Assembly: GCF_003391095.1 (NCBI RefSeq)
Contig: NZ_CP031447.1
Coordinates: 1 to 64,000 of the forward strand
DNA: 64,000 nucleotides
Reading direction: 5' to 3'
From: Austwickia chelonae
GTDB taxonomy: Bacteria > Actinomycetota > Actinomycetes > Actinomycetales > Dermatophilaceae
The position numbers and the translations under genes were made by a program. The notes under the pieces were generated by a model, which had not been told where the DNA came from, made no database searches, and was given only the letters and a program-made list of their open reading frames with translations. Below are positions 46,352 to 53,532 of this stretch, piece after piece; the first letter of the stretch is position 1; the number at the start of each line of letters is the position of its first letter.

Positions 46352-47163
46352 TGATCCTCCTGTGCGCTGGTGGGTAGGGTGATGAAGATGGTGGTTCCAT
46401 GGTCGTCGACGGTGTCGACGAGCACACGTCCGCCGTGTTCTTGCAGGATCGATTCGGTGATCATCATGCCCAGCCCGGTGCCTCCGCGATGTGCGGAGTC
46501 TGCGGCGAAGGGTTCGAAAAGGGCGGCGCGTGTCTGCTCGCTCATTCCTGCGCCGTCGTCGCTGATGGCGATGACGACTTCGTCCTGGCTGTCGGTCACT
46601 TCTACGGTGATGGTGACTCCTGGCCCGGCGTGTCGGGCGGCATTGTTGATGACATTGAAGAGTGCTTGGCGGATGAGTCCGCGGTCGGCGTGGATCAGCA
46701 GTGGGCGTCCTTGGCCGATGACGCGCAGGGGTGCGCTGTGGATGCGGCGCAGGGACTGCACTGTTTCCCGAACGAGCAGGTGAAGGTCGAAGGCGCTGAT
46801 GTCGAGGCGGAAGAGCCGGTTCGCCATGCGGGCTTCGGTGAGGAGGTCTTCGGCCATGCCGATGACATGTTCGGCATTGGTGGCGATGGTGGCGACGAAC
46901 TCCCGTTGGCGTTCGTTCAGTGGCCCGGGGGTCTGCTCGGCGAGTAGTTCTGTGGCTCCTTTGATGAGGGCCAGCGGAGTTCGGACTTCGTGGGAGAAGA
47001 CGCTGGGGCGTTCCAGGCGCGCGCGGAGCATCTGGGCGACCTGGTCTGCTTCCATCCGGGCATGGCGGATGTGGCGGTGTGCGTACCACCAGGTGAGGGT
47101 GGCGCCGACGGTGAGTCCGGTGAGTCCTGTGCCCGTGATGAGCAGCAGATTCGACAGCTGCAT
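46348..47163 (-). CDS. Sensor histidine kinase with minimal sensor region
   Basis: 271 residues. One N-terminal membrane segment (about 5-27), almost no extracytoplasmic domain, then the dimerisation helix with His58 (FSHEVRTPLALIK), N box NVINNAARHAG (170-180), G1 DDGAGM and G2 RGGTGLGM. With so little outside the membrane, it may sense through the ABC transporter it is coupled to. It is the first gene of the operon, ahead of the regulator, the reverse of the common order. Confidence 0.92.
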   Translation of the reverse strand: MQLSNLLLITGTGLTGLTVGATLTWWYAHRHIRHARMEADQVAQMLRARLERPSVFSHEVRTPLALIKGATELLAEQTPGPLNERQREFVATIATNAEHVIGMAEDLLTEARMANRLFRLDISAFDLHLLVRETVQSLRRIHSAPLRVIGQGRPLLIHADRGLIRQALFNVINNAARHAGPGVTITVEVTDSQDEVVIAISDDGAGMSEQTRAALFEPFAADSAHRGGTGLGMMITESILQEHGGRVLVDTVDDHGTTIFITLPTSAQEDQ

Positions 47164-47195
47164 CGCACCAGTGTCACAGGCTCGACTTTCTCTTT

Positions 47196-47213
47196 GGTAA
47201 CGATGTCGTTACC
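47196..47213. promoter_or_regulatory. 18-bp palindrome upstream of the sensor/ABC operon
   Basis: GGTAACGA-TG-TCGTTACC is a perfect inverted repeat 33 bp before the histidine-kinase start, in the divergent interval with the phosphodiesterase gene. It is the best candidate binding site for the operon's own response regulator, or for a phosphate- or iron-type repressor. No second copy was noticed in the window. Confidence 0.65.
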
Positions 47214-47332
47214 TATTGTGATGCACCTGCGATGAAAGGTGACGAAAGTCATTGTCAGACTAATTTGCTCGGATCCGGCCCCGATGTTCTGCAGATGTGG
47301 TGGGGTCGATTGCCCTTACGAAAGGTTCCACC

Positions 47333-48463
47333 ATGGGTGCACAACGTCGTCATCTCACCCTCGCCTGTCTGCCACTTCTGGCCGGAAGCCTGACCTTCGG
47401 TGGGGGTCTTGCCGCGCACGCCGGTGGGCAGCAGACCGTCGAACCTCCCCAGAAGCCGACCTCTGCGGCACCCGCGCCCACTCAGAAGCCAGGATCGCCC
47501 AGCCAGAAGCCGAGCAGGCCGGCCGGGACGAAAACCTTCGACCTGGAGTCTCACCGCGGGGGCCGTGGCGAGACCACTGAAGAATCTCTGCGTGCCTTCG
47601 AGAAGAGCCTCGCGCTGGGGGTCAGCACTCTCGAGTTCGACATCGTGCTCACCAAGGACAAGGTGCCTGCGGTCTGGCACGACCCGAAGGTCCTCGACAC
47701 CAAGTGCACCGACACCAAGCCTGCTACGGCGGGTGACCCGATGTACCCCTATGTCGGCAAGCTCATGCACGAGCTGACGTGGGCTCAGGTGCAGACGCTC
47801 GACTGCGGTAAGAAGCTCGACAACTTCCCCTACGCCGAGGTGGTCAAGGGCAACAAGATCATCAAGCTCTCGGACGTCTTCGACCTGGTCAAGAAGAAGA
47901 AAGCCGATGTGCGGTACAACATCGAGACCAAGATCGAAGGGGAGAACCGTCGGGAGTCCGCGACCCCTGAGGAGTTCGTCAAGGTCATCCTCGGTGAGGT
48001 CGACAAGGCCGGTGTCGCCGACAAGGTGATGGTCCAGTCCTTCGACTGGCGTTCGCTTCCCTTGGTGAAGAAAGCCAATCCCAAGATCCCGACCGTGCTG
48101 CTGTGGGACGAGACCACGTGGAAGAAGGGGTCGCAGTGGACCGGCGAAGCCGACTACGACGCGATGAAGGGCGACATTCTCGCTGCAGCTAAGAAGATCG
48201 GCGTCGATGTCCTTTCCCCGGGTTACTCCCAGCCGTACGGACGCAAGCCCGGCGACAAGGACTTCAAGCTGATCGCTGACAAGGCCCTCATCGAGAAGGC
48301 CCACCAGGCCGGGATGAAGGTCGTTCCCTGGACTCTCAACGACGCCTCTGCCATGGAAGCGCAAATGGACGCCGGTGCTGATGGCATCATTACCGACTAC
48401 CCCACCAAGCTGCGTGAACTCATGCAGAAGCGCGGTTTGCAGCTACCGCCCTCCTACTCGTGA
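47333..48463 (+). CDS. Secreted glycerophosphodiester phosphodiesterase
   Basis: Hydrolyses glycerophosphodiesters to glycerol-3-phosphate and an alcohol. 376 residues from ATG 47333 (AAAGG upstream). A signal peptide (about 1-31, ending AAHAGG) and a Pro/Lys/Gln-rich linker (33-66) precede the TIM-barrel domain with ESHRGGRGETTEESLRAF (His74), EFDIVLTKDKVPAVWHD (Glu101, Asp103, His116) and a C-terminal GADGIITDYP. Its product could be taken up by the GlpT-like transporter of this window, which is an inference. Confidence 0.92.
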   Translation: MGAQRRHLTLACLPLLAGSLTFGGGLAAHAGGQQTVEPPQKPTSAAPAPTQKPGSPSQKPSRPAGTKTFDLESHRGGRGETTEESLRAFEKSLALGVSTLEFDIVLTKDKVPAVWHDPKVLDTKCTDTKPATAGDPMYPYVGKLMHELTWAQVQTLDCGKKLDNFPYAEVVKGNKIIKLSDVFDLVKKKKADVRYNIETKIEGENRRESATPEEFVKVILGEVDKAGVADKVMVQSFDWRSLPLVKKANPKIPTVLLWDETTWKKGSQWTGEADYDAMKGDILAAAKKIGVDVLSPGYSQPYGRKPGDKDFKLIADKALIEKAHQAGMKVVPWTLNDASAMEAQMDAGADGIITDYPTKLRELMQKRGLQLPPSYS

Positions 48464-48827
48464 ATGCCCTTCTGATGAAATGACGACCTCCGGTGCGTGA
48501 AGTGCACTACATCGATGTAACCCCTACTTGGACAACCGGGTTCAGCGCCGTTTCGGGTGGGGTGGCCATTGATGGAGCAGAGACTTCACGCATCGGAGGT
48601 ACCCCTACGAGCTTCGCTTGACGGAGCTCGTAGGTCCTCCACCTCGATCGTGGTGGGCAGGGTCACCGCCAGCAGTGCTCCGCGACTGAAAGATGGCGAC
48701 ATGGTGTCGGAAACTTTCCGGGTGCCGACACCTCACGTTGCTGCAGAATCGCTGATCATCGGCATATCCATGGGACACACCGGGCCCGGCGTGCGCCTCC
48801 CGGCCGCCTCGGAGCTAGCGTGTTCCC
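48464..48827. other. Gene-free interval with stem-loops before thiE
   Basis: No convincing gene in these 364 bases. A long hairpin lies at 48595-48640: inner stem CCTACGAGCT/AGCTCGTAGG with an 11-nt loop, outer stem GGAGG/CCTCC. A second stem GGTGTCGG/CCGACACC spans 48703-48732. I looked for the TPP-riboswitch core sequences here and did not find them. Confidence 0.5.
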
Positions 48828-49463
48828 GTGGCACAGATGACTCTTACCGATGCGCGGCTGTACCTCTGTACCGATGCACGCACCAGCCCGGAAGACCTGC
48901 GTGCCTTCGTGCGCGCCTGCTACGCCGGCGGCGTCGACATCATCCAACTTCGTGACAAGAAGATCGAAGGAAGCGACCAGCTGGCAGCGCTGGCCGTCGT
49001 CTCCGAAGAGGCTCGACGCAGCGGTCGCCTCGTCGCAGCCAACGACCGGGCCGATATCGCCTTCCTCGCCGAGGCCGATGTCCTGCACGTCGGACAGGGC
49101 GACCTCGCCCCGACCGCAGCCCGACGGATCGTCCCCAACGCGATCATCGGACGGTCCACCCACAACGAAGCGCAGATGAAGGACGCCGCAGCAGACCCCG
49201 ATGTCGACTACTTCTGCACCGGACCCGTATGGCCCACTCCGACCAAGCCAGGCCGTCCTGCAGTCGGGCTCGACCTGGTGCGTGCCGCCGCCACACACGT
49301 CGGATCCAGCGGGAAACCGTGGTTCGCCATCGGCGGGATCGACTTCGACACCATCGACAGCGTGGTCGAGGCCGGAGCGACCAGGGTCGTCGTGGTCAGG
49401 GCTCTGACCGGAACAGACGATGTCGCCGGGGCAGCCCGCAGGCTACGTGCCCGTCTGCCCTGA
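48828..49463 (+). CDS. thiE: Thiamine-phosphate synthase
   Basis: Joins HMP-pyrophosphate and thiazole phosphate to thiamine phosphate. The 211-residue TIM barrel has [54 protein letters not shown] and the phosphate-binding IGGI near the end. GTG 48828 is used; ATG 48837 is a possible alternative. It converges on thiH; no TPP riboswitch precedes it. Confidence 0.95.
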   Translation: MAQMTLTDARLYLCTDARTSPEDLRAFVRACYAGGVDIIQLRDKKIEGSDQLAALAVVSEEARRSGRLVAANDRADIAFLAEADVLHVGQGDLAPTAARRIVPNAIIGRSTHNEAQMKDAAADPDVDYFCTGPVWPTPTKPGRPAVGLDLVRAAATHVGSSGKPWFAIGGIDFDTIDSVVEAGATRVVVVRALTGTDDVAGAARRLRARLP

Positions 49464-49469
49464 CCAGCA

Positions 49470-49518
49470 CCTCCCTCCGCGGGGCCGACTCCGGTCAGGC
49501 CCCGCAGGCCGAGGGAGG
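49470..49518. terminator. Bidirectional hairpin between thiE and thiH
   Basis: GCGGGGCC (49479-49486) pairs with GGCCCCGC (49498-49505) around an 11-nt loop, and CCTCCCTC (49470-49477) with GAGGGAGG (49511-49518) outside. It overlaps the last codons of thiH and probably ends both transcripts. Confidence 0.65.
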
Positions 49519-50760
49519 AAACCCTGCCCGTCTGCTCGACAGATGATCTGTCATCACCGGTTGTAAACCGCGGGCCCGAATCGCAGCCCGCACCTGATCC
49601 ACCGAACGTTCGTCTGCGATCGCGAACTGTTCGTCACCGCTGTCCTGGCCTTCCAGCTCCGCTGCATGCTCACCCACCCCGGTGGACACCCCGGCGGACA
49701 TCTTCGTCGCCGCCACTCCGATGACCCCGTCCCGGAAGGCCGACCGCTCCCGCGTGGAGATCGTGATCGAGGCGAAAGGCAGGAACAGCCGGTAGGCGCA
49801 CATCACCTGCAAGAGTTCGGCCTCGTGGACGTCACTGGCCGGGACGATCTGTTCCAGCTGATCGGCCAGAGGAAGACGGCTGCCCCTGATGGGCCGTAGG
49901 CGAGGAACCGAGAACCCGATCTCCGCGTGCGGATGACGCTGCTGCACCAGCTGTGCGTGAACCGCCGTGGCATAAGCATCCCGACGGAAATCGGACAGAC
50001 CGAGCAAGGCCCCGAAGGACACCCCCCGCATCCCGGCCGCCAAGGCCCGCTCCTGCGACTCGAAGCGGTACGGGAAATGCCTCTTGTACCCGCTGGGGTG
50101 AAAACGGTCGTAAGCATCGGTGTCATAGGTTTCCTGGTAGACGCTGACGAAGTCGGCGCCCGCCTCGTGGACCATCCGGTAGTCGGCCACCGACAACGGC
50201 TGCACCTCGATCCCCACCGTCGGGAAATGATGTGCGGCCTGCCTCACCGCCCGGGCGACGAAGGTCGCATCGGCGAACTTCGCCGACTCCCCGGTGAGGA
50301 TCAATACCTCCTCCAAACCGGTTGCCGCGATCGCCTTCAGCTCCGCATCGGTGCCCGCCTCGTCCAGGCGGACCCGGCTGATCCGGTTCGTACAGGAGAA
50401 GCCGCAATAGGTGCAGATGTTCTGGCAGTAGTTCGACACGTACAACGGGGTGAACATGCTGATGGAGGTGCCGAAGCGATCCCGGGTCTCCCGTTGTGCA
50501 GCCGTGGCCACCTCCTCCAACACCGACCCAGCCGCTGGAGACAACAGCGCCGCCAGATCGGTGTGGGTCCGTCGTCGTCGACCGAGTGCAGCCCGGACAT
50601 CCGCCACCCCAAAAGTGGAGAAGTCGGGGACGGCGGCCTCGGACAGAACCGCCTCCATCACCCCCGAATGCATCCGGTCGAACTGGGGGCGCCAGCTCAT
50701 ATGGTCGATCTTGCCGTCGGGCCGGCGAGGCAGCGGCACCACCGGAGGAATCTTCGTCAT
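49495..50760 (-). CDS. thiH: 2-iminoacetate synthase ThiH (radical SAM)
   Basis: Cleaves tyrosine to p-cresol and dehydroglycine for the thiazole ring. The [4Fe-4S]/SAM motif is Cys112-x3-Cys116-x2-Cys119 ([11 protein letters not shown]), with [15 protein letters not shown] and [11 protein letters not shown] typical of ThiH. 421 residues. Its start overlaps the thiG stop by 4 nt, so ThiG and ThiH are made together. The enzyme is oxygen-sensitive, implying that thiazole is made under low oxygen. Confidence 0.95.
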   Translation of the reverse strand: MTKIPPVVPLPRRPDGKIDHMSWRPQFDRMHSGVMEAVLSEAAVPDFSTFGVADVRAALGRRRRTHTDLAALLSPAAGSVLEEVATAAQRETRDRFGTSISMFTPLYVSNYCQNICTYCGFSCTNRISRVRLDEAGTDAELKAIAATGLEEVLILTGESAKFADATFVARAVRQAAHHFPTVGIEVQPLSVADYRMVHEAGADFVSVYQETYDTDAYDRFHPSGYKRHFPYRFESQERALAAGMRGVSFGALLGLSDFRRDAYATAVHAQLVQQRHPHAEIGFSVPRLRPIRGSRLPLADQLEQIVPASDVHEAELLQVMCAYRLFLPFASITISTRERSAFRDGVIGVAATKMSAGVSTGVGEHAAELEGQDSGDEQFAIADERSVDQVRAAIRARGLQPVMTDHLSSRRAGFPPSACGA

Positions 50761-51581
50761 GACCGATCGACTTCCTGCAGAAAACCGGTGACCGGCGAAG
50801 ACGGTGCCGCGCCACTCTCCAACACTCGTCCTGGGCCAGCCAGATAGGCGGCCCGCCCGGCCTGGACCGCGCTGCGGAAAGCAGCCGCCATCCCCGGGAC
50901 GTCCCCGGCAGTGGCGATCGCTGTGTTCGCCATGATCGCTGCGACACCCATCTCCATCGCCTCGCAGGCCTGGCTGGGGCGACCGATCCCGGCGTCCACG
51001 ATGATCGGCACCTCGATCTCGTCAACCAGGATCTGGATGAAATCACGGGTCGACAAACCACGGTTCGATCCGATCGGAGAGGCCAAGGGCATCACTGCCG
51101 CCGCACCTGCGGACACCAGATCCCGGGCCACCGTCAGATCCGGATGCATGTACGGCAGGACGACGAAACCTTCATCGGCCAGGGCCTGTGTCGCTCGGAC
51201 CGTCTCGGCATTGTCGGGAAGCAGATAACGACTGTCGCGGATGACCTCGACCTTCACGAGATCTCCACATCCCAGCTCCCTCGCCATCCGAGCGATCCTC
51301 ACCGCTTCTTCGGCGGTGCGGGCCTCGGAAGTATTCGGCAACAAGGTCACCCCCTCCGGGATGACATCGAGGATGTTCCCCTCCCCGCCGGTGTAGGCCC
51401 GGCGCACGGCCAGGGTGACGATCTGAGCCCCGGCATGTTCCACCGCAGCTCGTACCAGATCCAGGTTGTACTTACCCGACCCCAGGATGAACCGGGAGGA
51501 GAACTCGCGACCACCGATCACCAACGGATCGGACGGCCCCGCTGCAGCACCTTCGACAGGAGATGCCGAGGAGAAGGACAT
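50757..51581 (-). CDS. thiG: Thiazole synthase ThiG
   Basis: Condenses deoxyxylulose phosphate, dehydroglycine and ThiS-thiocarboxylate into thiazole phosphate. The catalytic Lys region is [62 protein letters not shown] and [11 protein letters not shown] are family-specific. 274 residues; the first 20 are an extra Ala/Pro-rich lead. A TPP riboswitch ends 8 nt before its ATG. Confidence 0.96.
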   Translation of the reverse strand: MSFSSASPVEGAAAGPSDPLVIGGREFSSRFILGSGKYNLDLVRAAVEHAGAQIVTLAVRRAYTGGEGNILDVIPEGVTLLPNTSEARTAEEAVRIARMARELGCGDLVKVEVIRDSRYLLPDNAETVRATQALADEGFVVLPYMHPDLTVARDLVSAGAAAVMPLASPIGSNRGLSTRDFIQILVDEIEVPIIVDAGIGRPSQACEAMEMGVAAIMANTAIATAGDVPGMAAAFRSAVQAGRAAYLAGPGRVLESGAAPSSPVTGFLQEVDRS

Positions 51582-51588
51582 GGTGACG

Positions 51589-51680
51589 TCCCTTCGCTAG
51601 AACGAACTAGTGCAGGTTCGACGGGTGTGATCTCAGCCGGGGGGGCGACGATCCACCCCGATGTGCCCCGGCACCCCGCG
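51589..51680 (-). ncRNA. TPP riboswitch (THI box) before thiG
   Basis: On the minus strand the order is GCGGGGTGCCGGGG, then GGCTGAGATCACACCCG, TCGAACCTGCACTAG and CTAGCGAAGGGA. These match the conserved THI-box parts: CTGAGA, ACCCG, GAACCTG and GCGAAGGGA. The 3' strand of P1 contains AAGGGA, which is also the likely ribosome site of thiG (ATG at 51581). Ligand binding would hide it, so regulation is probably at translation. Confidence 0.92.
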
Positions 51681-51725
51681 TCGTGGCCACTGTACTCCGC
51701 GCCCGCAGAACCACGGACAGAGAAA

Positions 51726-52364
51726 TCAACCCTCCAGAGCGAGGATGATGCGGACCGTCAGCATCGCCTGCGCACCGGCACAGGCCATCACCCGCGGCGC
51801 AACCATCGGGGCACCAGTGCCGATATCGCTCACCCCATCGCCACAGACCCACCACCGTGAGCCCACCTGCCGGGTCACCATCGTGTCGGTGCGGTCATGA
51901 CCGGCCATCCCCGAGGCGCCCACCACCACCACTCGCGGATCACCTATCAGCAAGGACTCCGTCAACATGGCTTTCGCCGCTGGATCGTCGAAGGCCTCGC
52001 AGACGACCGCGCATCCGGCGAAAACTCCAGGAGCGTCCTCTGCCGTGACCCGGACATCCCGGGTGGTGACCTCCAGATAAGGATTGATCCGAGCGATCCT
52101 CGCCGCCAAGGCAGCCGTCTTCGATACGCCCAGATCGGCCAGGTCGTAGGCCTGACGATTCAGATTCGCCAGGTCGACGACATCGTGATCGACCAGGTGC
52201 AAGCTTCCCACCCCGGTGCGCGCCAGAGCCAGCGCGATCTGGGAACCCAGACCGCCCAGACCTGCCACCCCGACCCTGGCCTCGGACAGCAGGGCGACCT
52301 GTTGCGAACCCATCCGGCCCGCCAGAGCAGCCCGAATCTCCTCCGGCCCAGGCGCTTCGTCCAT
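51726..52364 (-). CDS. thiF: Sulfur-carrier ThiS adenylyltransferase ThiF
   Basis: Activates the C-terminus of ThiS as an adenylate. 212 residues from ATG 52364, which overlaps the thiS stop (TGATG). The nucleotide-binding motif is GVAGLGGLGSQIALALAR (33-50), followed by VDHDVVDLANLNRQAY with the catalytic Asp/Asn/Arg residues. It is the short ThiF form without the C-terminal zinc or rhodanese domains. The open frame upstream of 52364 is antisense to thiS. Confidence 0.92.
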   Translation of the reverse strand: MDEAPGPEEIRAALAGRMGSQQVALLSEARVGVAGLGGLGSQIALALARTGVGSLHLVDHDVVDLANLNRQAYDLADLGVSKTAALAARIARINPYLEVTTRDVRVTAEDAPGVFAGCAVVCEAFDDPAAKAMLTESLLIGDPRVVVVGASGMAGHDRTDTMVTRQVGSRWWVCGDGVSDIGTGAPMVAPRVMACAGAQAMLTVRIILALEG

Positions 52365-52561
52365 CAGCCGCCCCCCACGAAATGCACGATCTCCACCCGG
52401 TCCCCTTCGGCGAGGACGTACTCGTCGAAGGACACTTTCGGGATGATCAGTCCGTTGACCTCTACAGCGATCCGTTCCTGCCGGTAGCCCTCGCCCTCCA
52501 CCAGCGACGCGAGGGACCAATCGGACTGCCACGGACGTGATTCTCCATTGACGACGATCAT
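52364..52561 (-). CDS. thiS: Sulfur carrier protein ThiS
   Basis: A 65-residue ubiquitin-like sulfur carrier starting MIVVNGESRPW and ending FVGGG, with the terminal Gly-Gly that is thiocarboxylated. RIAVEVNGLIIPK is the typical central strand. First gene of thiS-thiF; the ATG follows CCAGGAGCC. The TPP riboswitch lies downstream of thiF, not here. Confidence 0.95.
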   Translation of the reverse strand: MIVVNGESRPWQSDWSLASLVEGEGYRQERIAVEVNGLIIPKVSFDEYVLAEGDRVEIVHFVGGG

Positions 52562-52725
52562 GGCGGCTCCTGGTCGATGTGCTGTCGGGCACCATACCCG
52601 GCAACGGCGCCGAAACCACTCCTACTGGGGAGTAAGAGGGGATCTCAGCTCAGACATGAGGAATATTTCTGTCTTTGAGTATTTTTCGGGTTGGCCGATC
52701 GTCCAAGAAGAGTCATCATGATGTG

Positions 52726-53109
52726 ATGTCAGTAAAGGGCCTTGCTGATCACACCATGTTCCTTCTCGGCGCTGCCGTCGTCTTCGTCGTCCTCAACAGA
52801 GGCGCGGACCTCGCAGCAGGCCGAGCGGTCGCCGGTGCGCTCGCCGTCTACCTCGTCCTCTTCGGGATCGTGGCGATCTACCGGTACCGACAACGGGGCT
52901 TGCAGCCGAATGACAACGACAAGTACTACCTCTTCGACTCCCTTGAGCTCGATGACGCCGCTGAACGTGCCAGGAGGCTGGCCGAGCGAGACGCCGTCGA
53001 GCGGGAGAACTCAAAGAAGGAAGCTGCTGCTGCAACGCCGACAAGCGAAGTGGCAAAAGCCACCCCTAGCTCGGAGAACGGCTCAGCTCCAACAGATATC
53101 CACCGATAG
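52726..53109 (+). CDS. Hypothetical small membrane protein
   Basis: 127 residues from ATG 52726; the frame also allows TTG 52675, and neither start has a strong ribosome site. Two membrane segments (HTMFLLGAAVVFVVLNRG and VAGALAVYLVLFGIVAIYRY) precede a charged region (DNDKYYLFDSLELDDAAERARRLAERDAVERE), probably helical, and an Ala/Thr/Ser tail. I do not recognise the family. Confidence 0.6.
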   Translation: MSVKGLADHTMFLLGAAVVFVVLNRGADLAAGRAVAGALAVYLVLFGIVAIYRYRQRGLQPNDNDKYYLFDSLELDDAAERARRLAERDAVERENSKKEAAAATPTSEVAKATPSSENGSAPTDIHR

Positions 53110-53204
53110 GGCCAGCATCCCGGTCACCTTGATCCGGGGTCTCGGTATACGGGGACTCCTGTGAGAAATCCTCGTCGAGTCGGTTCGTCGAGCAACCGGA
53201 GAAG

Positions 53205-53471
53205 GTGAGTCTCGTGCGGGAGGCCACTGCATCGGACCATGCCACTGCTGTCATCGACGCCCTGATCTCCTACGGGGCATGCCTCTACCTGATCCACCTG
53301 GGTGCGCTGCCATCGGCGATGATCGCCGTCACGCTGTACCTGGTGATGATCGTGCTCTTCAACGGCTACCGCCGCTATTTACGGACCGTCCGTCCGATAC
53401 GCCGTACTTACCGGATCACCTCGCCGAGCGATGAACGTCCCACGGACCGGGTGTTACGCGACGTCGCCTGA
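53205..53471 (+). CDS. Hypothetical small membrane protein
   Basis: 88 residues with one long or two short membrane segments (AVIDALISYGACLYLIHLGALPSAMIAVTLYLVMIVLF) and a basic C-terminal tail (YRRYLRTVRPIRRTYR). GTG 53214 is an equally good start, better spaced from GGAGAAG. It lies 95 bp after the other small membrane protein; the pair may be one unit. Function unknown. Confidence 0.6.
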   Translation: MSLVREATASDHATAVIDALISYGACLYLIHLGALPSAMIAVTLYLVMIVLFNGYRRYLRTVRPIRRTYRITSPSDERPTDRVLRDVA

Positions 53472-53532
53472 TCCTGCCGGGCAGACCGGACCACGTCGAC
53501 CGGAAAGGTGCCAGGAGAGGCATGGCCAGGGA

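Noticed and set aside
45629-47089. Response-regulator frame extended upstream to 486 codons.
   Set aside because: The extension is Arg/Pro/His-rich antisense-like sequence overlying the histidine kinase; GTG 46351 has an AGGAGG site and the 4-nt overlap typical of the operon.
52562-52680. TPP riboswitch before thiS.
   Set aside because: A CTGAGA occurs on the minus strand, but the GAACCTG and GCGAAGGGA parts are missing; the true aptamer is before thiG.
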